DNA of 64,000 nucleotides from JANMCE01 sp963791625. GTDB lineage: Bacteria > Actinomycetota > Acidimicrobiia > Acidimicrobiales > Ilumatobacteraceae. Below the pieces are notes generated by a model. The model saw nothing but the letters and a program-made list of their open reading frames with translations. It did not search any database and had not been told where the DNA came from. Both the position numbers and the translations under genes were made by a program. Of this stretch, positions 33,321 through 42,752 are shown one piece after another; position 1 is the first letter of the stretch, and the number at the start of each line of letters is the position of its first letter. The stretch spans positions 186,001 to 250,000 of the forward strand of contig CAWBTA010000006.1 of assembly GCA_963791625.1 (NCBI GenBank). Direction: 5' to 3'.

Positions 33321-35306
33321 ATGACTTCGCTCACCAAAGCCGTCACTGCGTGTCCCCTCGACTGCCCCGATACGTGCTCATTGCATGCCACAGTGGAGAC
33401 AGGAGACGACGGCATGCGTCGCCTGATCGCAGTGGATGCCGGGCCCGGGAATCCGATGACCGATGGCTGGATCTGCGCCAAGGTCAAGGGCCACGCCGAC
33501 CGGGTACACGGCAAGGATCGCGTACTGACGCCTCTCATCCGCACCGGTCCGAAGGGGTCGGGCTCGTTTCGCCAGGCCACGTGGGACGAAGCACTCGACC
33601 TTGTCGCGAGCCGCATCCGTGGTGCGATCGACCGCTCTGGTGCGGGGTCGGTGGTGCCGTATCTCTACAACTCGTCGGGCGGGATGCTGGCCGCGGGAGG
33701 TCTTGGTCCGGAACTCTGGAGACAACTCGGTGCTACGAACGTCGTGCACACCATTTGCGCCTACACGGCGGGGCTTGCTCGTGCCGAGATCTATGGCGAC
33801 ATGCTTTCGGCCGACCCGAACGATGTCGTGCAGGCCAAGCTCGTCGTGGTTTGGGGCGCGAACCCAACGGTGGCCAACACCCATTTCGGTCCGATGGTGA
33901 ACCGAGCCCGCAAGGCCGGGGCGCGCCTGATCGTGGTCGATCCGCGTCGCACCGCCATGGCCGCCCGCGCCGACGTCCACCTCGCGCTACGACCGGGAAC
34001 CGACGTGGTGCTCGCTCTCGCCATGGCGCGTGTCATGCATCAGGAGGGTTTACTGGCGCGCGACTTCCTGGCGACGCATGTTGATGGTCTGGATGAGTAT
34101 CTCGCTGCTGCGGAGTCGTGGACGCTCGACCGCGCCGCGGACGTCTGCGGCGTTCCCGCGGATGACATCGCGGCCTTCGCTCGCGAGTACGCGTCGGCGA
34201 GTCCGGCGTTCCTGCGCATGGGTTGGGGGCTGGAACGCAATCGAAACGGCGGGTCGGGTTGCAAAGCGGTGCTTGCGCTGCCGTTGTTGGCCGGGCAGTT
34301 CGGCCGGCGAGGTGCGGGCGTGATGCTGGCGGTGGGCGGCGCGTCGCCGGTCACGATGTCGGCCCTTCACACGAGCGCTTCTGTGGCCCGACGACAGCTC
34401 AACCAAAACCTGCTGGGTGCCGAACTCGGAAGTGACACCGACCCCATTGAAGTCTTGTTCGTGCAGGGCGCGAATCCGGTGGTGATGAACCCCGATCAGC
34501 GATCCGTCATCGCTGGTATGGAGCGAGAAGATCTGTTCACCGTGGTGCACGATCAGGTGATGACCGACACGGCGCGTTACGCCGATGTCGTGCTGCCCGC
34601 CACTACCCATTTTGAGGCCGAGGACCTCGCCGGCAGCTACGGCGGATACGTGTTGCAGCGCATGCCGGCAGTGATCGATCGCGTCGGCGAGAGTCGTACC
34701 AACGACGAGGTGTCGGCCGGGTTGGCCGACCGGCTGGGGCTGGTTGGTTTCGACCCCCGGCCGGAATCGTTGCTGGCGAAAGTTCTCCCCGCCGGCATTT
34801 TAGACGACGGCCCAATCACGCTGCGGGCCGACGGTGGCACCGTGCAATTTGTCGATACGTTTCCGACGTTCGAGAACCGTCGCGCCAAGCTGTTTGATCC
34901 GCAGAGCGACGTTCCGGTGCCGCGGTTCGAGGACGTGGCGCGTCATTACCCACTAACACTTTTGTCACCGGCCACGGCGAAGACGATCAGTTCGATGTTC
35001 GGCGAGCGTGGTGATCAACCACTTTTACTTTCACTCCATCCGGACGACGCTGCGACGCGGGGTATCCGGAATGGAGACGAGGTCGAGGTCTGGAATGACG
35101 GTGGTTTTGTGACGGTTACGGTCCAAATTGACGGGTCTGTTCGCTCGGGCGTGTGTGTGTTGCCGAAGGGAAACTGGCTACGCGACTTTTCGGGGTCCTA
35201 TGGCGTCAATGTCCTGGTGCCGGCCACATTGTCCGATCTGGGGTCTGGCGCGTGCTTCAATGATGCATACGTCGATGTCCGACTTCGACGTCAAACCAAC
35301 CCATAG
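33321..35306 (+). CDS. Molybdopterin oxidoreductase, DMSO reductase family
   Basis: 661 residues. The 4Fe-4S domain is at the start (ACPLDCPDTCSLH, then GWICAKVKG), followed by the bis-MGD-binding domains (VVWGANPTVANTHFGP, VDPRRTAMAARADVHL, VLFVQGANPVVMNP) and a C-terminal molydopterin-dinucleotide domain (LLSLHPDDAATRGIRNGDEVEVWN). No clear Cys, Sec or Ser Mo ligand could be assigned at the usual site. No electron-transfer subunit is adjacent. ATG 33321 gives the usual short N-terminus; GTG 33306 is possible. Substrate unknown. Confidence 0.85.
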   Translation: MTSLTKAVTACPLDCPDTCSLHATVETGDDGMRRLIAVDAGPGNPMTDGWICAKVKGHADRVHGKDRVLTPLIRTGPKGSGSFRQATWDEALDLVASRIRGAIDRSGAGSVVPYLYNSSGGMLAAGGLGPELWRQLGATNVVHTICAYTAGLARAEIYGDMLSADPNDVVQAKLVVVWGANPTVANTHFGPMVNRARKAGARLIVVDPRRTAMAARADVHLALRPGTDVVLALAMARVMHQEGLLARDFLATHVDGLDEYLAAAESWTLDRAADVCGVPADDIAAFAREYASASPAFLRMGWGLERNRNGGSGCKAVLALPLLAGQFGRRGAGVMLAVGGASPVTMSALHTSASVARRQLNQNLLGAELGSDTDPIEVLFVQGANPVVMNPDQRSVIAGMEREDLFTVVHDQVMTDTARYADVVLPATTHFEAEDLAGSYGGYVLQRMPAVIDRVGESRTNDEVSAGLADRLGLVGFDPRPESLLAKVLPAGILDDGPITLRADGGTVQFVDTFPTFENRRAKLFDPQSDVPVPRFEDVARHYPLTLLSPATAKTISSMFGERGDQPLLLSLHPDDAATRGIRNGDEVEVWNDGGFVTVTVQIDGSVRSGVCVLPKGNWLRDFSGSYGVNVLVPATLSDLGSGACFNDAYVDVRLRRQTNP

Positions 35307-35325
35307 ATCCAAGGAGCTTCACCTA

Positions 35326-35750
35326 ATGTCAACCCCGAAAAAGGCTTGATCGCCGAGTTTAAAGAGTTCATTCTGACGGGCGACCTGATGTCGATCGCCG
35401 TGGCCTTCATCATGGGCGCCGCCGTCAAGGCCGTGATTGACTCGTTCGTGACGGACATCTTCACTGGCGTGCTCGGCCTGTTCGGTAAGTGCAAGGACGT
35501 TGTCGACGCGACTGGCAAGGTAACTGGCCAGAGCTGCGCCGGCATTCAGGACAAGAAGTGGAAGACGGTAGGCTGGGGCAGCTTCCTCAACAACGTCATC
35601 AACTTCCTCATCATTGCTGCGGTGGTGTTCATGTTGGTGAAGCTCTACAAGAAGGCCACGAGCCGCAAGCTCGCCAGCGAGATCGCGGCGGGCCCGTCGC
35701 CGGAAGAGACCCTGCTCACCGAAATCCGTGACCTGCTGAAGACTCGGTAA
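35326..35750 (+). CDS. mscL: Large-conductance mechanosensitive channel MscL, apparent frameshift at codon 6
   Basis: AAGGAG lies 9 nt before ATG 35326, which reads MSTPKKA then stops. Shifting -1 at the run of five A (35336-35340) gives MSTPKKGLIAEFKEFILTGDLMSIAVAF, the normal MscL start, and continues to 35750. Two membrane helices (MSIAVAFIMGAAVKAVIDSF and FLNNVINFLIIAAVVFMLVKLY) surround an extracellular loop. About 141 residues; pressure-release channel. Either one A was lost in sequence or strain, or ribosomes slip at AAAAAG. A TTG at 35346 would give a version lacking six residues. Confidence 0.8.
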
Positions 35751-35784
35751 ATCGCCCGCTCCTCGGAGCGTGGTTTGCGAATTA

Positions 35785-35810
35785 TGGGGTGGTCCTGCGG
35801 GGCCGCCCCA
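35785..35810 (+). terminator. Strong hairpin after mscL
   Basis: TGGGGTGGTC pairs with GGCCGCCCCA (10 bp with two G-U pairs, 6-nt loop). A smaller CGCTCC/GGAGCG stem precedes it at 35757-35770. No T tract follows. Confidence 0.45.
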
Positions 35811-35884
35811 TCGTCGCGTCTGGGGCCATGTGAGGGTGGCGCGACTACGGTATGTCCGATGTTGCACCGCGCCGGGGGAGAGTC

Positions 35885-37417
35885 ATGAAAGTACCGTTGA
35901 CCGTTGTTGATTTCTTGCGTCGGGCCGAGCTGGTCTACGGCGACCGCGTCGGCGTGATCGATGAACCCGACCAGCCCGCGCAGAGCTGGGGGTCACTCAC
36001 GTGGAAGCAGGTCGCCGAACGCGCCCGCGCGCTGGCAGCCGGGCTCGACGAACTCGGCATCGCACAGGGTGAGCGCGTGGCCATGATCACCCAGAACTCG
36101 GCCCGCCTGCTGACCGCGTTTTACGGCGTGAGTGGCTCCGGTCGCATTTTGGTGCCGATCAACTTTCGGCTCGTTGCCGAAGAAGTGCAGTACATCGTGA
36201 AGCATTCGGGCGCGCGCATCTTGTTGATCGACCCCGAGCTGGAAGCGGCCATGGGCCCAGTCGTTTGCGAACGCAAGATGATCATCGGCGCCGACTCCGA
36301 CTCGGTCCTCTACCGCTACGGCGTGACCCCGCAACCGTGGGAACCCGACGAGGACGCCACCGCCACCATCAACTACACCAGCGGCACCACGGCCCGTCCG
36401 AAGGGTGTGCAGCTCACCCACCGCAACGTGTGGCTCAACGCCGCGACGTTCGGTTGGCAGACGGGCGTGAGTGATCGTGACGTGTACCTCCACACCTTGC
36501 CGCAGTTCCACTGCAACGGGTGGGGCATGGTCTATGGCGTCACTGGCATGGGTGGCCAGCACATCATCCTGCGCAAGATCGATGGTGCCGAGATCCTGCG
36601 GCGGGTCGACAAGCACGGTGTCACGCTCATGTGTGCGGCCCCCGCCGTTCTCGCTGCTGCCGTCGACGCGGCCGCCACGTGGGACGGCCCCATTCCTGGC
36701 CGTGATCGAGTGCGCGTCGTGGTAGCCGGAGCGCCGCCGCCCTCCCGGCTCATCGAGCGGATTGAGACCGAACTGGGGTGGGAGTTCATCCAGATCTACG
36801 GCCTCACCGAGACGGCGCCGCTGCTCACCATGAACCGTGGTCGGGCCGAATACGATGATCTCACGCCAGCTGAGAGGGCCGTTAAGCTGTCCCGTGCGGG
36901 GGCGCCTGCGATCGGTGTCGAGATGAAGATTTCCGATACCGGCGAGGTGCTGGCTCGTTCGAACGTGGTCATGGCGGGCTACTGGGAGCAACCCGAGGCC
37001 ACGGCCGATGCCATTCAGAATGGCTTCTTCCACACCGGCGACGGCGGCTCGATCGAGGACAGCTACCTCACCATTCAGGACCGCAAGAAAGACGTCATCA
37101 TTTCCGGTGGTGAGAACGTGTCGTCCATCGAAGTGGAAGATGCCGTGTTCCAGCACCCCGACGTCACCGAGGTCGCCGTCATTGGTGTCCCCGACGAAAA
37201 GTGGGGTGAGTTAGTGATGGCGTTGGTCGTAAAGACGGCTGGCTCCGCGCTGACCGAGGCCGAGCTCATTGCCTTCACCAAGACCAAATTGGCCGGCTAC
37301 AAGTGCCCGAAACGCATCGAGTTCCGCGATGAGTTGGCCCGCACCGCGACGGGCAAGCTGCAGAAGTTCAAATTGCGAGCGCCTTACTGGGAAGGCTCCG
37401 TCCGCCAGGTCAACTGA
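35885..37417 (+). CDS. Acyl-CoA synthetase (AMP-forming)
   Basis: 510 residues of the ANL superfamily: P-loop NYTSGTTARPKGVQ, adenylate motif YGLTETAP, hinge IQDRKKDVIISGGENVSSIE and the late catalytic Lys in ARTATGKLQKFKLR. It activates a carboxylic acid to its CoA thioester. GGGGGAG lies 4 nt before ATG 35885, so the longer in-frame ATG at 35852 is rejected; TACGGT (35846-35851) is a suitable -10 giving a leader of about 27 nt. Chain length is not readable. Fits the CoA-ester metabolism encoded at 43-52 kb. Confidence 0.9.
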   Translation: MKVPLTVVDFLRRAELVYGDRVGVIDEPDQPAQSWGSLTWKQVAERARALAAGLDELGIAQGERVAMITQNSARLLTAFYGVSGSGRILVPINFRLVAEEVQYIVKHSGARILLIDPELEAAMGPVVCERKMIIGADSDSVLYRYGVTPQPWEPDEDATATINYTSGTTARPKGVQLTHRNVWLNAATFGWQTGVSDRDVYLHTLPQFHCNGWGMVYGVTGMGGQHIILRKIDGAEILRRVDKHGVTLMCAAPAVLAAAVDAAATWDGPIPGRDRVRVVVAGAPPPSRLIERIETELGWEFIQIYGLTETAPLLTMNRGRAEYDDLTPAERAVKLSRAGAPAIGVEMKISDTGEVLARSNVVMAGYWEQPEATADAIQNGFFHTGDGGSIEDSYLTIQDRKKDVIISGGENVSSIEVEDAVFQHPDVTEVAVIGVPDEKWGELVMALVVKTAGSALTEAELIAFTKTKLAGYKCPKRIEFRDELARTATGKLQKFKLRAPYWEGSVRQVN

Positions 37418-37422
37418 GCAAC

Positions 37423-37860
37423 CTACGGTGCGAGCGCCGCCAGCGGAGCGATCGGCAGGTTGCGGGCCACACTGAACAGCAGCACGAACACGCCGATACC
37501 TTTCCAGACGTTGGCCGGTATGCGGCTGAGCAGAGGGAGCGCGGGGCCGCCGACACGCGGAACGGCCCATTGCGCCCACGTGTACACGAGTGCGAACAGC
37601 ACGACCGGCGTGAGCAGGTTGAAGCCGAGCGCCTGCTGCACATGGCCACGTAGCAGCGCCAACGTGCTGCGGGTGAGACCACAGCCCGGGCACCACCATC
37701 CCGTCGCAGCATGGAACGGGCACGGTGGAAACACGTCCCGCCCAATGGCCTGCTGAAACCGGGCGTAGACGACGAGGACGGCGCCGCCGACGGCCGTCGC
37801 CGCCGGGGCGATCCATCGACCGGCGCTCGACGTCGCGAGTTGCGTCGGGTCGGTCGTCAC
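37423..37860 (-). CDS. DUF2752 membrane protein
   Basis: 145 residues with three to four helices. The DUF2752 motif CPFHAATGWWCPGCGLTRS has three Cys, spaced as in this family. GTG 37860 follows TAACGT (37872-37867) by 6 nt, leaderless. Function unknown; the Cys set may bind metal or form disulfides. Confidence 0.8.
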   Translation of the reverse strand: MTTDPTQLATSSAGRWIAPAATAVGGAVLVVYARFQQAIGRDVFPPCPFHAATGWWCPGCGLTRSTLALLRGHVQQALGFNLLTPVVLFALVYTWAQWAVPRVGGPALPLLSRIPANVWKGIGVFVLLFSVARNLPIAPLAALAP

Positions 37861-37866
37861 ATCCGT

Positions 37867-37872
37867 ACGTTA
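37867..37872 (-). promoter_or_regulatory. -10 element TAACGT, leaderless
   Basis: Located 6 nt upstream of GTG 37860; overlaps no other gene and supports the GTG start. Confidence 0.5.
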
Positions 37873-37885
37873 GCGTTGGGAGCGG

Positions 37886-39531
37886 TCAGTGTTTGTGCAC
37901 AGAGACCGCAACGGCGGCCTGATTGACGAGGTCGAAGAAGTCGTTGCCCTTGTCGTCCACCACGATGAACGCGGGGAAGTCAACCACGTCGATTTTCCAC
38001 ACCGCCTCCATGCCCAACTCGGGGTACTCGAGCACCTCGACGTGCGTGATGCAGTCTTGCGCCAAACGTGCGGCCGGGCCGCCGATGGAACCAAGATAGA
38101 AGCCACCGTGCGTCTTGCAGGCCTCCGTGACCTGGCGGCTGCGGTTGCCCTTGGCGAGCATGATGAAACTGCCACCCTCGGCCTGAAAACGCTCGACGTA
38201 GCTGTCCATCCGGCCGGCCGTGGTCGGGCCGAATGAGCCAGATGCCATGCCCGTTGGCGTCTTGGCCGGACCGGCGTAGTAAACGCAGAAGTCCTTCATG
38301 TACTGCGGCATACCGAGCCCGGCGTCGAGCCGTTCGGCAATCTTCGCGTGGGCGATATCGCGGGCGACCACCATGGGCCCGGTGAGCATGACACGGGTCT
38401 TCACGGGGTACTTCGATAGCTCGGCGCGGATCTCGGCCATTGGTCGGGTGAGGTCGATCTGAACCACATCTCCCGCGAGGTGATCATCGGTGATCTCGGG
38501 CAGGAAGTGGGCCGGCTCGGTTTCGAGTTGCTCGAGAAACACGCCCTCGGCGGTGATCTTTCCCAGAGCCTGGCGGTCGGCCGAGCACGACACCGCGATG
38601 GCGACGGGCAGGCTTGCACCGTGGCGCGGGAGCCGCACAATGCGAACGTCGTGGCAGAAATACTTTCCGCCGAACTGAGCGCCGATGCCCGTCTTCCACG
38701 ACAGTTCGAGCACCTCTTTTCCAGCTCAATGTCGCGAAAGGCCCGGCCGCCCATGTTGCCGGTGGTGGGCAGCGCGTCGAGGTAGTGGGTGCTGGCCAGC
38801 TTGGCGGTTTCGAGCGCCATTTCGGCCGATGTACCGCCGACCACGATCGCGAGATGGTACGGCGGACACGCCGCGGTGCCGAGGGTTTTGATCTTGTCGT
38901 TGATAAACGCCGGCAGCGCTTTCGGATTGAGGATGGCCTTGGTTTCCTGGAACAGGTAGCTCTTGTTGGCCGACCCGCCGCCCTTGGCAATGAACAGGAA
39001 CTTGTAGGCATCGCCATCGACGGCCGCAATCTTTATTTCGGCCGGGAGGTTGTTGCCGGTGTTCTTCTCCTCGTACATGTCGAGGGCGGCCATCTGGCTG
39101 TATCGCAGGTTCGACGTGAGGTACGTGTTGTACACGCCGCGAGCGATCGCTTCCTCGTCGCCGCCACCGGTGAACACGAACTGGCCCTTCTTGCCCTTCA
39201 CAATGGCCGTGCCCGTGTCCTGGCACATAGGAAGCACGCCTCCAGCCGCGATGCCGGCGTTCTTCAAGAGGTCGAGCGCAACGAAACGGTCGTTGTCACT
39301 GGCTTCGGGGTCTTTCAGAATGTTGGCGAGCTGTTGCAGATGATCGGAGCGGAGCAGGTGGGCGATGTCTCGCATGGCAGTTTCGGTGAGCAGCGTGATG
39401 GCGGCAGGGTCGACCTTCAGGAAGCGACCTTCCGGCGTGTCGAAGGTGGACACGAACTGGTCCGTGAGCTTGCGATAGGTCGTGGTATCCGGACCGACCG
39501 GGAACATCTCTTGGTATTCGAACTCAGCCAT
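37886..39531 (-). pseudogene. fumA: Class I fumarate hydratase (4Fe-4S), frameshifted
   Basis: Interconverts fumarate and malate in the TCA cycle. The N-terminal alpha part (LPMCQDTGTAIVKGKKG; ACPPYHLAIVVGG) and the beta part (WKTGIGAQFGGKYFCHDVRIVR, MASGSFGPTTAGRMD) with the cluster Cys are all present. The frame breaks at about 38717: ELEK then VLELSWKT, joined if one base is restored. The repaired protein has 548 residues, typical of this family. ATG 39531 follows TAGCGT (39544-39539) by 7 nt. Catalytic residues look intact, so a single-base sequence error is likely. Confidence 0.82.
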
Positions 39532-39706
39532 ATCGGGCACGCTACCGGCCAAGCCTGCGAGATGTGTAGCCCGCATAGGGGTTCCTTACAGGATGAGAAA
39601 CGGTCGCGAAACAGGAGCGAAACAACCGGCCCGTTTCGAGGACAGGCGAGCGAATCGATTCGATACTTCGTGCGACAAGCCGTTCCCCTCACCAAAGGAA
39701 ATCCCC

Positions 39707-40477
39707 ATGATTGCAAAGCGCATCGCCCTCTCTGTCGCCGGCCTCACCGTCGTGCTCGCAGCCTGCGGGTCAACGACCACGTCCACCAAACCTGCTGCCG
39801 CCCCCGTCACCACTATCGACAGGGCCATGGAGGATAAGGCGATGGCCGACAAAGCAGCCGAAGAGAAGGCGATGGCTGACAAGAAGGCCATGGAGGACAA
39901 GGCGATGGCTGACAAGACCGCCGAGGAAAAGGCGATGACCGATAAGAAGGCCATGGAGGACAAGGCGATGGCCGACAAGGCTTCCGAGGAAAAGGCCATG
40001 ACCGATAAGAAGGCCATGGAGGACAAGGCGATGGCCGACGCTGCACCGTGGCAGACGCTCTCGATCAACGACGTCACCGGCAAGGCCTTCGCATTGACCG
40101 ACTTCCACGACAAGGAGGTGTACGTCGAGAACTTCGCCACCTGGTGCCCGAACTGCAAGAAGCAACTCGGCAACGTGCAGAAGGCAGCAGCTGCCAACCC
40201 CGACGCCATCTTCATCGCCTACAGCGTGGAGACCGACCTGAGCCCTGACAAGGTAGCTGCCTACGCAAAGTCGAACGGCTTCACCAACATTCGCTTCGCG
40301 GTCATGACGCCGGAGATGCTGGCGGCTGTCAGCTCGTCACTCGGCAAGGACGCTATCAATCCGCCGAGCACCCCCCACTTCGTCATCGGCAAGTCGGGCA
40401 AGCCCGGTGCACTCAAGACCGGCTACGAGGACGATGCGGCCATCACGGCCTCGATCAAGACCGCAATGACGGCCTGA
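39707..40477 (+). CDS. Thioredoxin-fold lipoprotein with repeat linker
   Basis: 256 residues. Signal peptide with lipobox VVLAACGST (Cys20), a charged helical linker built from 21-residue repeats (about 40-112), then a TlpA-like redoxin domain with FATWCPNCKKQ (CxxC) and cis-Pro in NPPSTPHFV. It likely works outside the membrane as a reductase. AAGGA is 6 nt before ATG 39707. The CcdA-like gene 32 nt downstream would supply electrons, making a two-gene extracytoplasmic thiol relay. Confidence 0.8.
   Translation: MIAKRIALSVAGLTVVLAACGSTTTSTKPAAAPVTTIDRAMEDKAMADKAAEEKAMADKKAMEDKAMADKTAEEKAMTDKKAMEDKAMADKASEEKAMTDKKAMEDKAMADAAPWQTLSINDVTGKAFALTDFHDKEVYVENFATWCPNCKKQLGNVQKAAAANPDAIFIAYSVETDLSPDKVAAYAKSNGFTNIRFAVMTPEMLAAVSSSLGKDAINPPSTPHFVIGKSGKPGALKTGYEDDAAITASIKTAMTA
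39824..40042 (+). repeat. 63-bp tandem repeats in the redoxin lipoprotein
   Basis: Three full 63-bp units (39824-39886, 39887-39949, 39950-40012) and a partial fourth. Each encodes AMEDKAMADKxxEEKAMxDKK, a charged coiled-coil-like spacer. Units differ at only a few bases, so copy number may vary. Confidence 0.85.
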
Positions 40478-40508
40478 TCGATTCACGCACGGGGATCGGG
40501 AGCATCAC

Positions 40509-41174
40509 ATGAAGGAATACCTACAGGCGTTCGTGCTTGGCAATGCTGCCATTCTCGGCAACGTGTGCATGCTCCCGCTCTACCCCGGCCTGATGGCGAT
40601 GCTGGCCAGCCGGGCCGCAGATAGCAAGGCCAAGGGCATCCGTTTCATGGGTGCCATCGTGCTCGCCGGCATCATCAGTGTGATGGTCGCCATCGGAGCT
40701 TTGTTGCATTCGGTACGAACCTCGGCGGCCGATGTGCTGCCGTACGCATTGCCCGTGCTGTACGGGCTGGTGCTGGTGCTTGGTGTGGCCATGCTGTTGG
40801 GTCGTAACCCGTTCGCCCGCATGAGTTCCGCGCAGGCACCGATCCTGAAGAGCCCGAACGGCACGGCGTTTGTGTACGGCATGATGCTCGGCCCGATGAC
40901 ATTGCCGTGCACCGGCCCGCTGATCATCAGTGCCTTTGTGATCGGCGGTGCGAGCGGGACCGGGGCACTGCTCGATTCGGTCGCGTACTTCATCGCCTTC
41001 GGCCTCGGCTTTGGTTGGCCCCTGGTGCTGCTGCCGATGATTGCGGCACCGCTCCAGCGCCGCATGACGCGCTTCCTCACCGCAAACCACAAGGCCATCT
41101 CGTTCGTGTCCGGCGTGCTGCTCATCGCCGTCGCCGCCATCGGCATCCTGAACGATGTCGTCCCCAACGCCTAG
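40509..41174 (+). CDS. CcdA/DsbD-like thiol-disulfide membrane protein
   Basis: 221 residues and six membrane helices. Two conserved Cys in membrane segments, NVCMLPLYPG and LPCTGPLII, are the CcdA redox pair that carries electrons from cytosolic thioredoxin to the outer face. GGGAG lies 6 nt before ATG 40509. Follows the lipoprotein redoxin, its likely partner. Could also support cytochrome c maturation, though no such genes are here. Confidence 0.85.
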   Translation: MKEYLQAFVLGNAAILGNVCMLPLYPGLMAMLASRAADSKAKGIRFMGAIVLAGIISVMVAIGALLHSVRTSAADVLPYALPVLYGLVLVLGVAMLLGRNPFARMSSAQAPILKSPNGTAFVYGMMLGPMTLPCTGPLIISAFVIGGASGTGALLDSVAYFIAFGLGFGWPLVLLPMIAAPLQRRMTRFLTANHKAISFVSGVLLIAVAAIGILNDVVPNA

Positions 41175-41189
41175 CCGCAGGATCGTTAG

Positions 41190-41209
41190 ATGTCCGGATT
41201 GTCGGACAT
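41190..41209 (+). terminator. Hairpin after ccdA-like gene
   Basis: ATGTCCG and CGGACAT form a perfect 7-bp stem around GATTGT, 16 nt past the stop. The remaining bases to 41414 hold no gene. Confidence 0.4.
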
Positions 41210-41414
41210 TGGACGCCATCGCCGCCCCTTCAGGCTGCCAGCGGATGTCTTGTTGGCATCCCTACGGGTTACGACAAGTCACAGTTCACATTCGCCGGAA
41301 TCGCGGGTGAGTTCAGACTGTACGTTCACCCTGACGAACCCAGACAGAGTTAGCGGCGCGGCGGTCAGGATCGTGGCTCGCGGGGCATCAGAACCTGATC
41401 TGGACCCTACCCCG

Positions 41415-41909
41415 CTAAGCGGTGACGAGGGCCGGGGTGCCGGTGAAGGGGGCGGGGTCGGACACGACCGGGATGTTGGGCTTGGACCAGGCGGCGGCCT
41501 TGGCCACCACCTCGGACACCTTGCGCCAGGCCTTCGGATCCCAGCCTTCGGCCGACGCGGCGAGCACGCCGTCGTGGCGGATGAAGACGAAGGCCGGGAG
41601 CCGTTCGAGGCCGAGTGACGTGATCATCTTGCGCTCGGCGTCGGCGAACACGAGGAACTCTTGAGCGATAGGCCCGAGGAAGGAGCGAGCATCGGTAGCG
41701 TCGGATGCGACGATGAAGTTGACCCGAACGTCGGCGTCCTGGAACACCCTCAGAACCCGCACCGCCGTGGGCAAAATCCACGAACTCTCGTTGGTGTAGG
41801 GGTCAAGCACGACGGACACGAGATGGAAGGTCTTCATCCACTCGCCGAGGGTCTTGGCATCCCCCTCTAAGGGCGCGAGGGTTACGTCGAGTGCTGGATC
41901 TTTCGCCAC
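41415..41909 (-). CDS. Thioredoxin-fold protein without CxxC
   Basis: 164 residues. WILPTAVRVLRVFQDADVRVNFIV and GLERLPAFVFIRHDG (with the cis-Pro) suggest a thioredoxin fold, but the usual CxxC site reads ESSW and has no Cys, so it is not an ordinary reductase. GTG 41909 follows TAACTT (41922-41917) by 7 nt; the TTG at 41918 is less likely. Divergent from the eIF2B-like gene. Confidence 0.6.
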   Translation of the reverse strand: MAKDPALDVTLAPLEGDAKTLGEWMKTFHLVSVVLDPYTNESSWILPTAVRVLRVFQDADVRVNFIVASDATDARSFLGPIAQEFLVFADAERKMITSLGLERLPAFVFIRHDGVLAASAEGWDPKAWRKVSEVVAKAAAWSKPNIPVVSDPAPFTGTPALVTA

Positions 41910-41916
41910 GTGGGCC

Positions 41917-41940
41917 AAGTTACCGGATGAGGGGTATTCT
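41917..41940. promoter_or_regulatory. Divergent leaderless promoters
   Basis: TAACTT (41922-41917, minus) is 7 nt from GTG 41909; TATTCT (41935-41940, plus) is 7 nt from ATG 41948. The two boxes are 12 nt apart. Confidence 0.55.
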
Positions 41941-41947
41941 CATCGAA

Positions 41948-42751
41948 ATGCATCCGATTGAGCGGCTCCGGTTCGTGGCCCGATCCTCGGGCGCGGACCC
42001 GATCACATTGGTGCAGGAAGCCGCCGGCGGTATGGCCTCGTTCGGTCGCGATCCGGCCGGTTTGGTGACAGCCTGTCGTCGCACGATCGATCGGCAGCCG
42101 GGCGTCGGCCCGCTGTGGTGGCTGTGCGCTCGGATGCTTTCGTCCACCGATCCGCGGTCGGAGGGTCGTCAGGCCGTCAACGATATGCATGAGGATTCGA
42201 CGGCCGACGCGACGGCGCTGGCCCTGCCCGACTCGCCCACGGTCGTGGTGTTGGGATGGCCATCGATCGTCGGTGATGTGCTGATCCGCCGAGGCGATTG
42301 TCGGGCGCTGGTCGTCGACACGCTTGACGAAGGAACGGGCCTCGTGCGACGTCTGCTGCGTTCTGAAGTGGAGGCGGAAGAGGTTCGCCCAGCCGGTCTG
42401 GCCGGTGCGGTTACCTCTGCGTCACTCGTGCTTTTGGAGGCAACCGCAATCGGGCCCGACGCCGCATTGTGCGTGGCTGGTTCCTACGCTGCAGCCGCCG
42501 TGGCTCGTGCGGCCGGGGTGCCGGTGTGGCTGGTTGGTGGCGTCGGTCGAAATCTGCCCGGCCGCATGTGGGACTCCCTGCGCGGGCGCATCGAAGAGCA
42601 GGGTGAACCATGGGAACTCGAGGACGAGTTCGTCCCCCTGTCCCTGATCGATCGAATGTGCGGCGTGGTCGGCCCAGAGTCGGTCGCCGACGGCGTGAAA
42701 CGCGTCGAGTGTCCCATCGCCCCCGAACTCCTGCGCACGACGGCCTTCTAG
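41948..42751 (+). CDS. Conserved actinobacterial protein, eIF-2B-like fold
   Basis: 267 residues. The C-terminal half (LVLLEATAIGPDAALCVAGSY, AGVPVWLVGGVGRNLPGRMW) resembles the Rossmann-like domain of eIF-2B and methylthioribose-phosphate isomerases, with the sugar-phosphate-type Asp in place. The N-terminal half (IERLRFVARSSGADP, PAGLVTACRRTIDRQP, GPLWWLCARM) is typical of conserved actinobacterial proteins of unknown role. ATG 41948 is set by the -10 TATTCT. Converges on the VOC gene. Confidence 0.65.
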   Translation: MHPIERLRFVARSSGADPITLVQEAAGGMASFGRDPAGLVTACRRTIDRQPGVGPLWWLCARMLSSTDPRSEGRQAVNDMHEDSTADATALALPDSPTVVVLGWPSIVGDVLIRRGDCRALVVDTLDEGTGLVRRLLRSEVEAEEVRPAGLAGAVTSASLVLLEATAIGPDAALCVAGSYAAAAVARAAGVPVWLVGGVGRNLPGRMWDSLRGRIEEQGEPWELEDEFVPLSLIDRMCGVVGPESVADGVKRVECPIAPELLRTTAF

Positions 42752-42752
42752 C

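Noticed and set aside
35326..35346. Programmed frameshift as the preferred explanation for mscL
   Set aside because: Several independent indels in this window make a lost base more likely; kept only as a low-interest alternative.
39824..40042. CRISPR-like array
   Set aside because: The repeats are contiguous, in frame and encode a protein spacer; there are no unique spacers.
41175..41414. Possible small gene after the ccdA-like gene
   Set aside because: Short frames in both directions lack start signals and likeness; only a hairpin is convincing.
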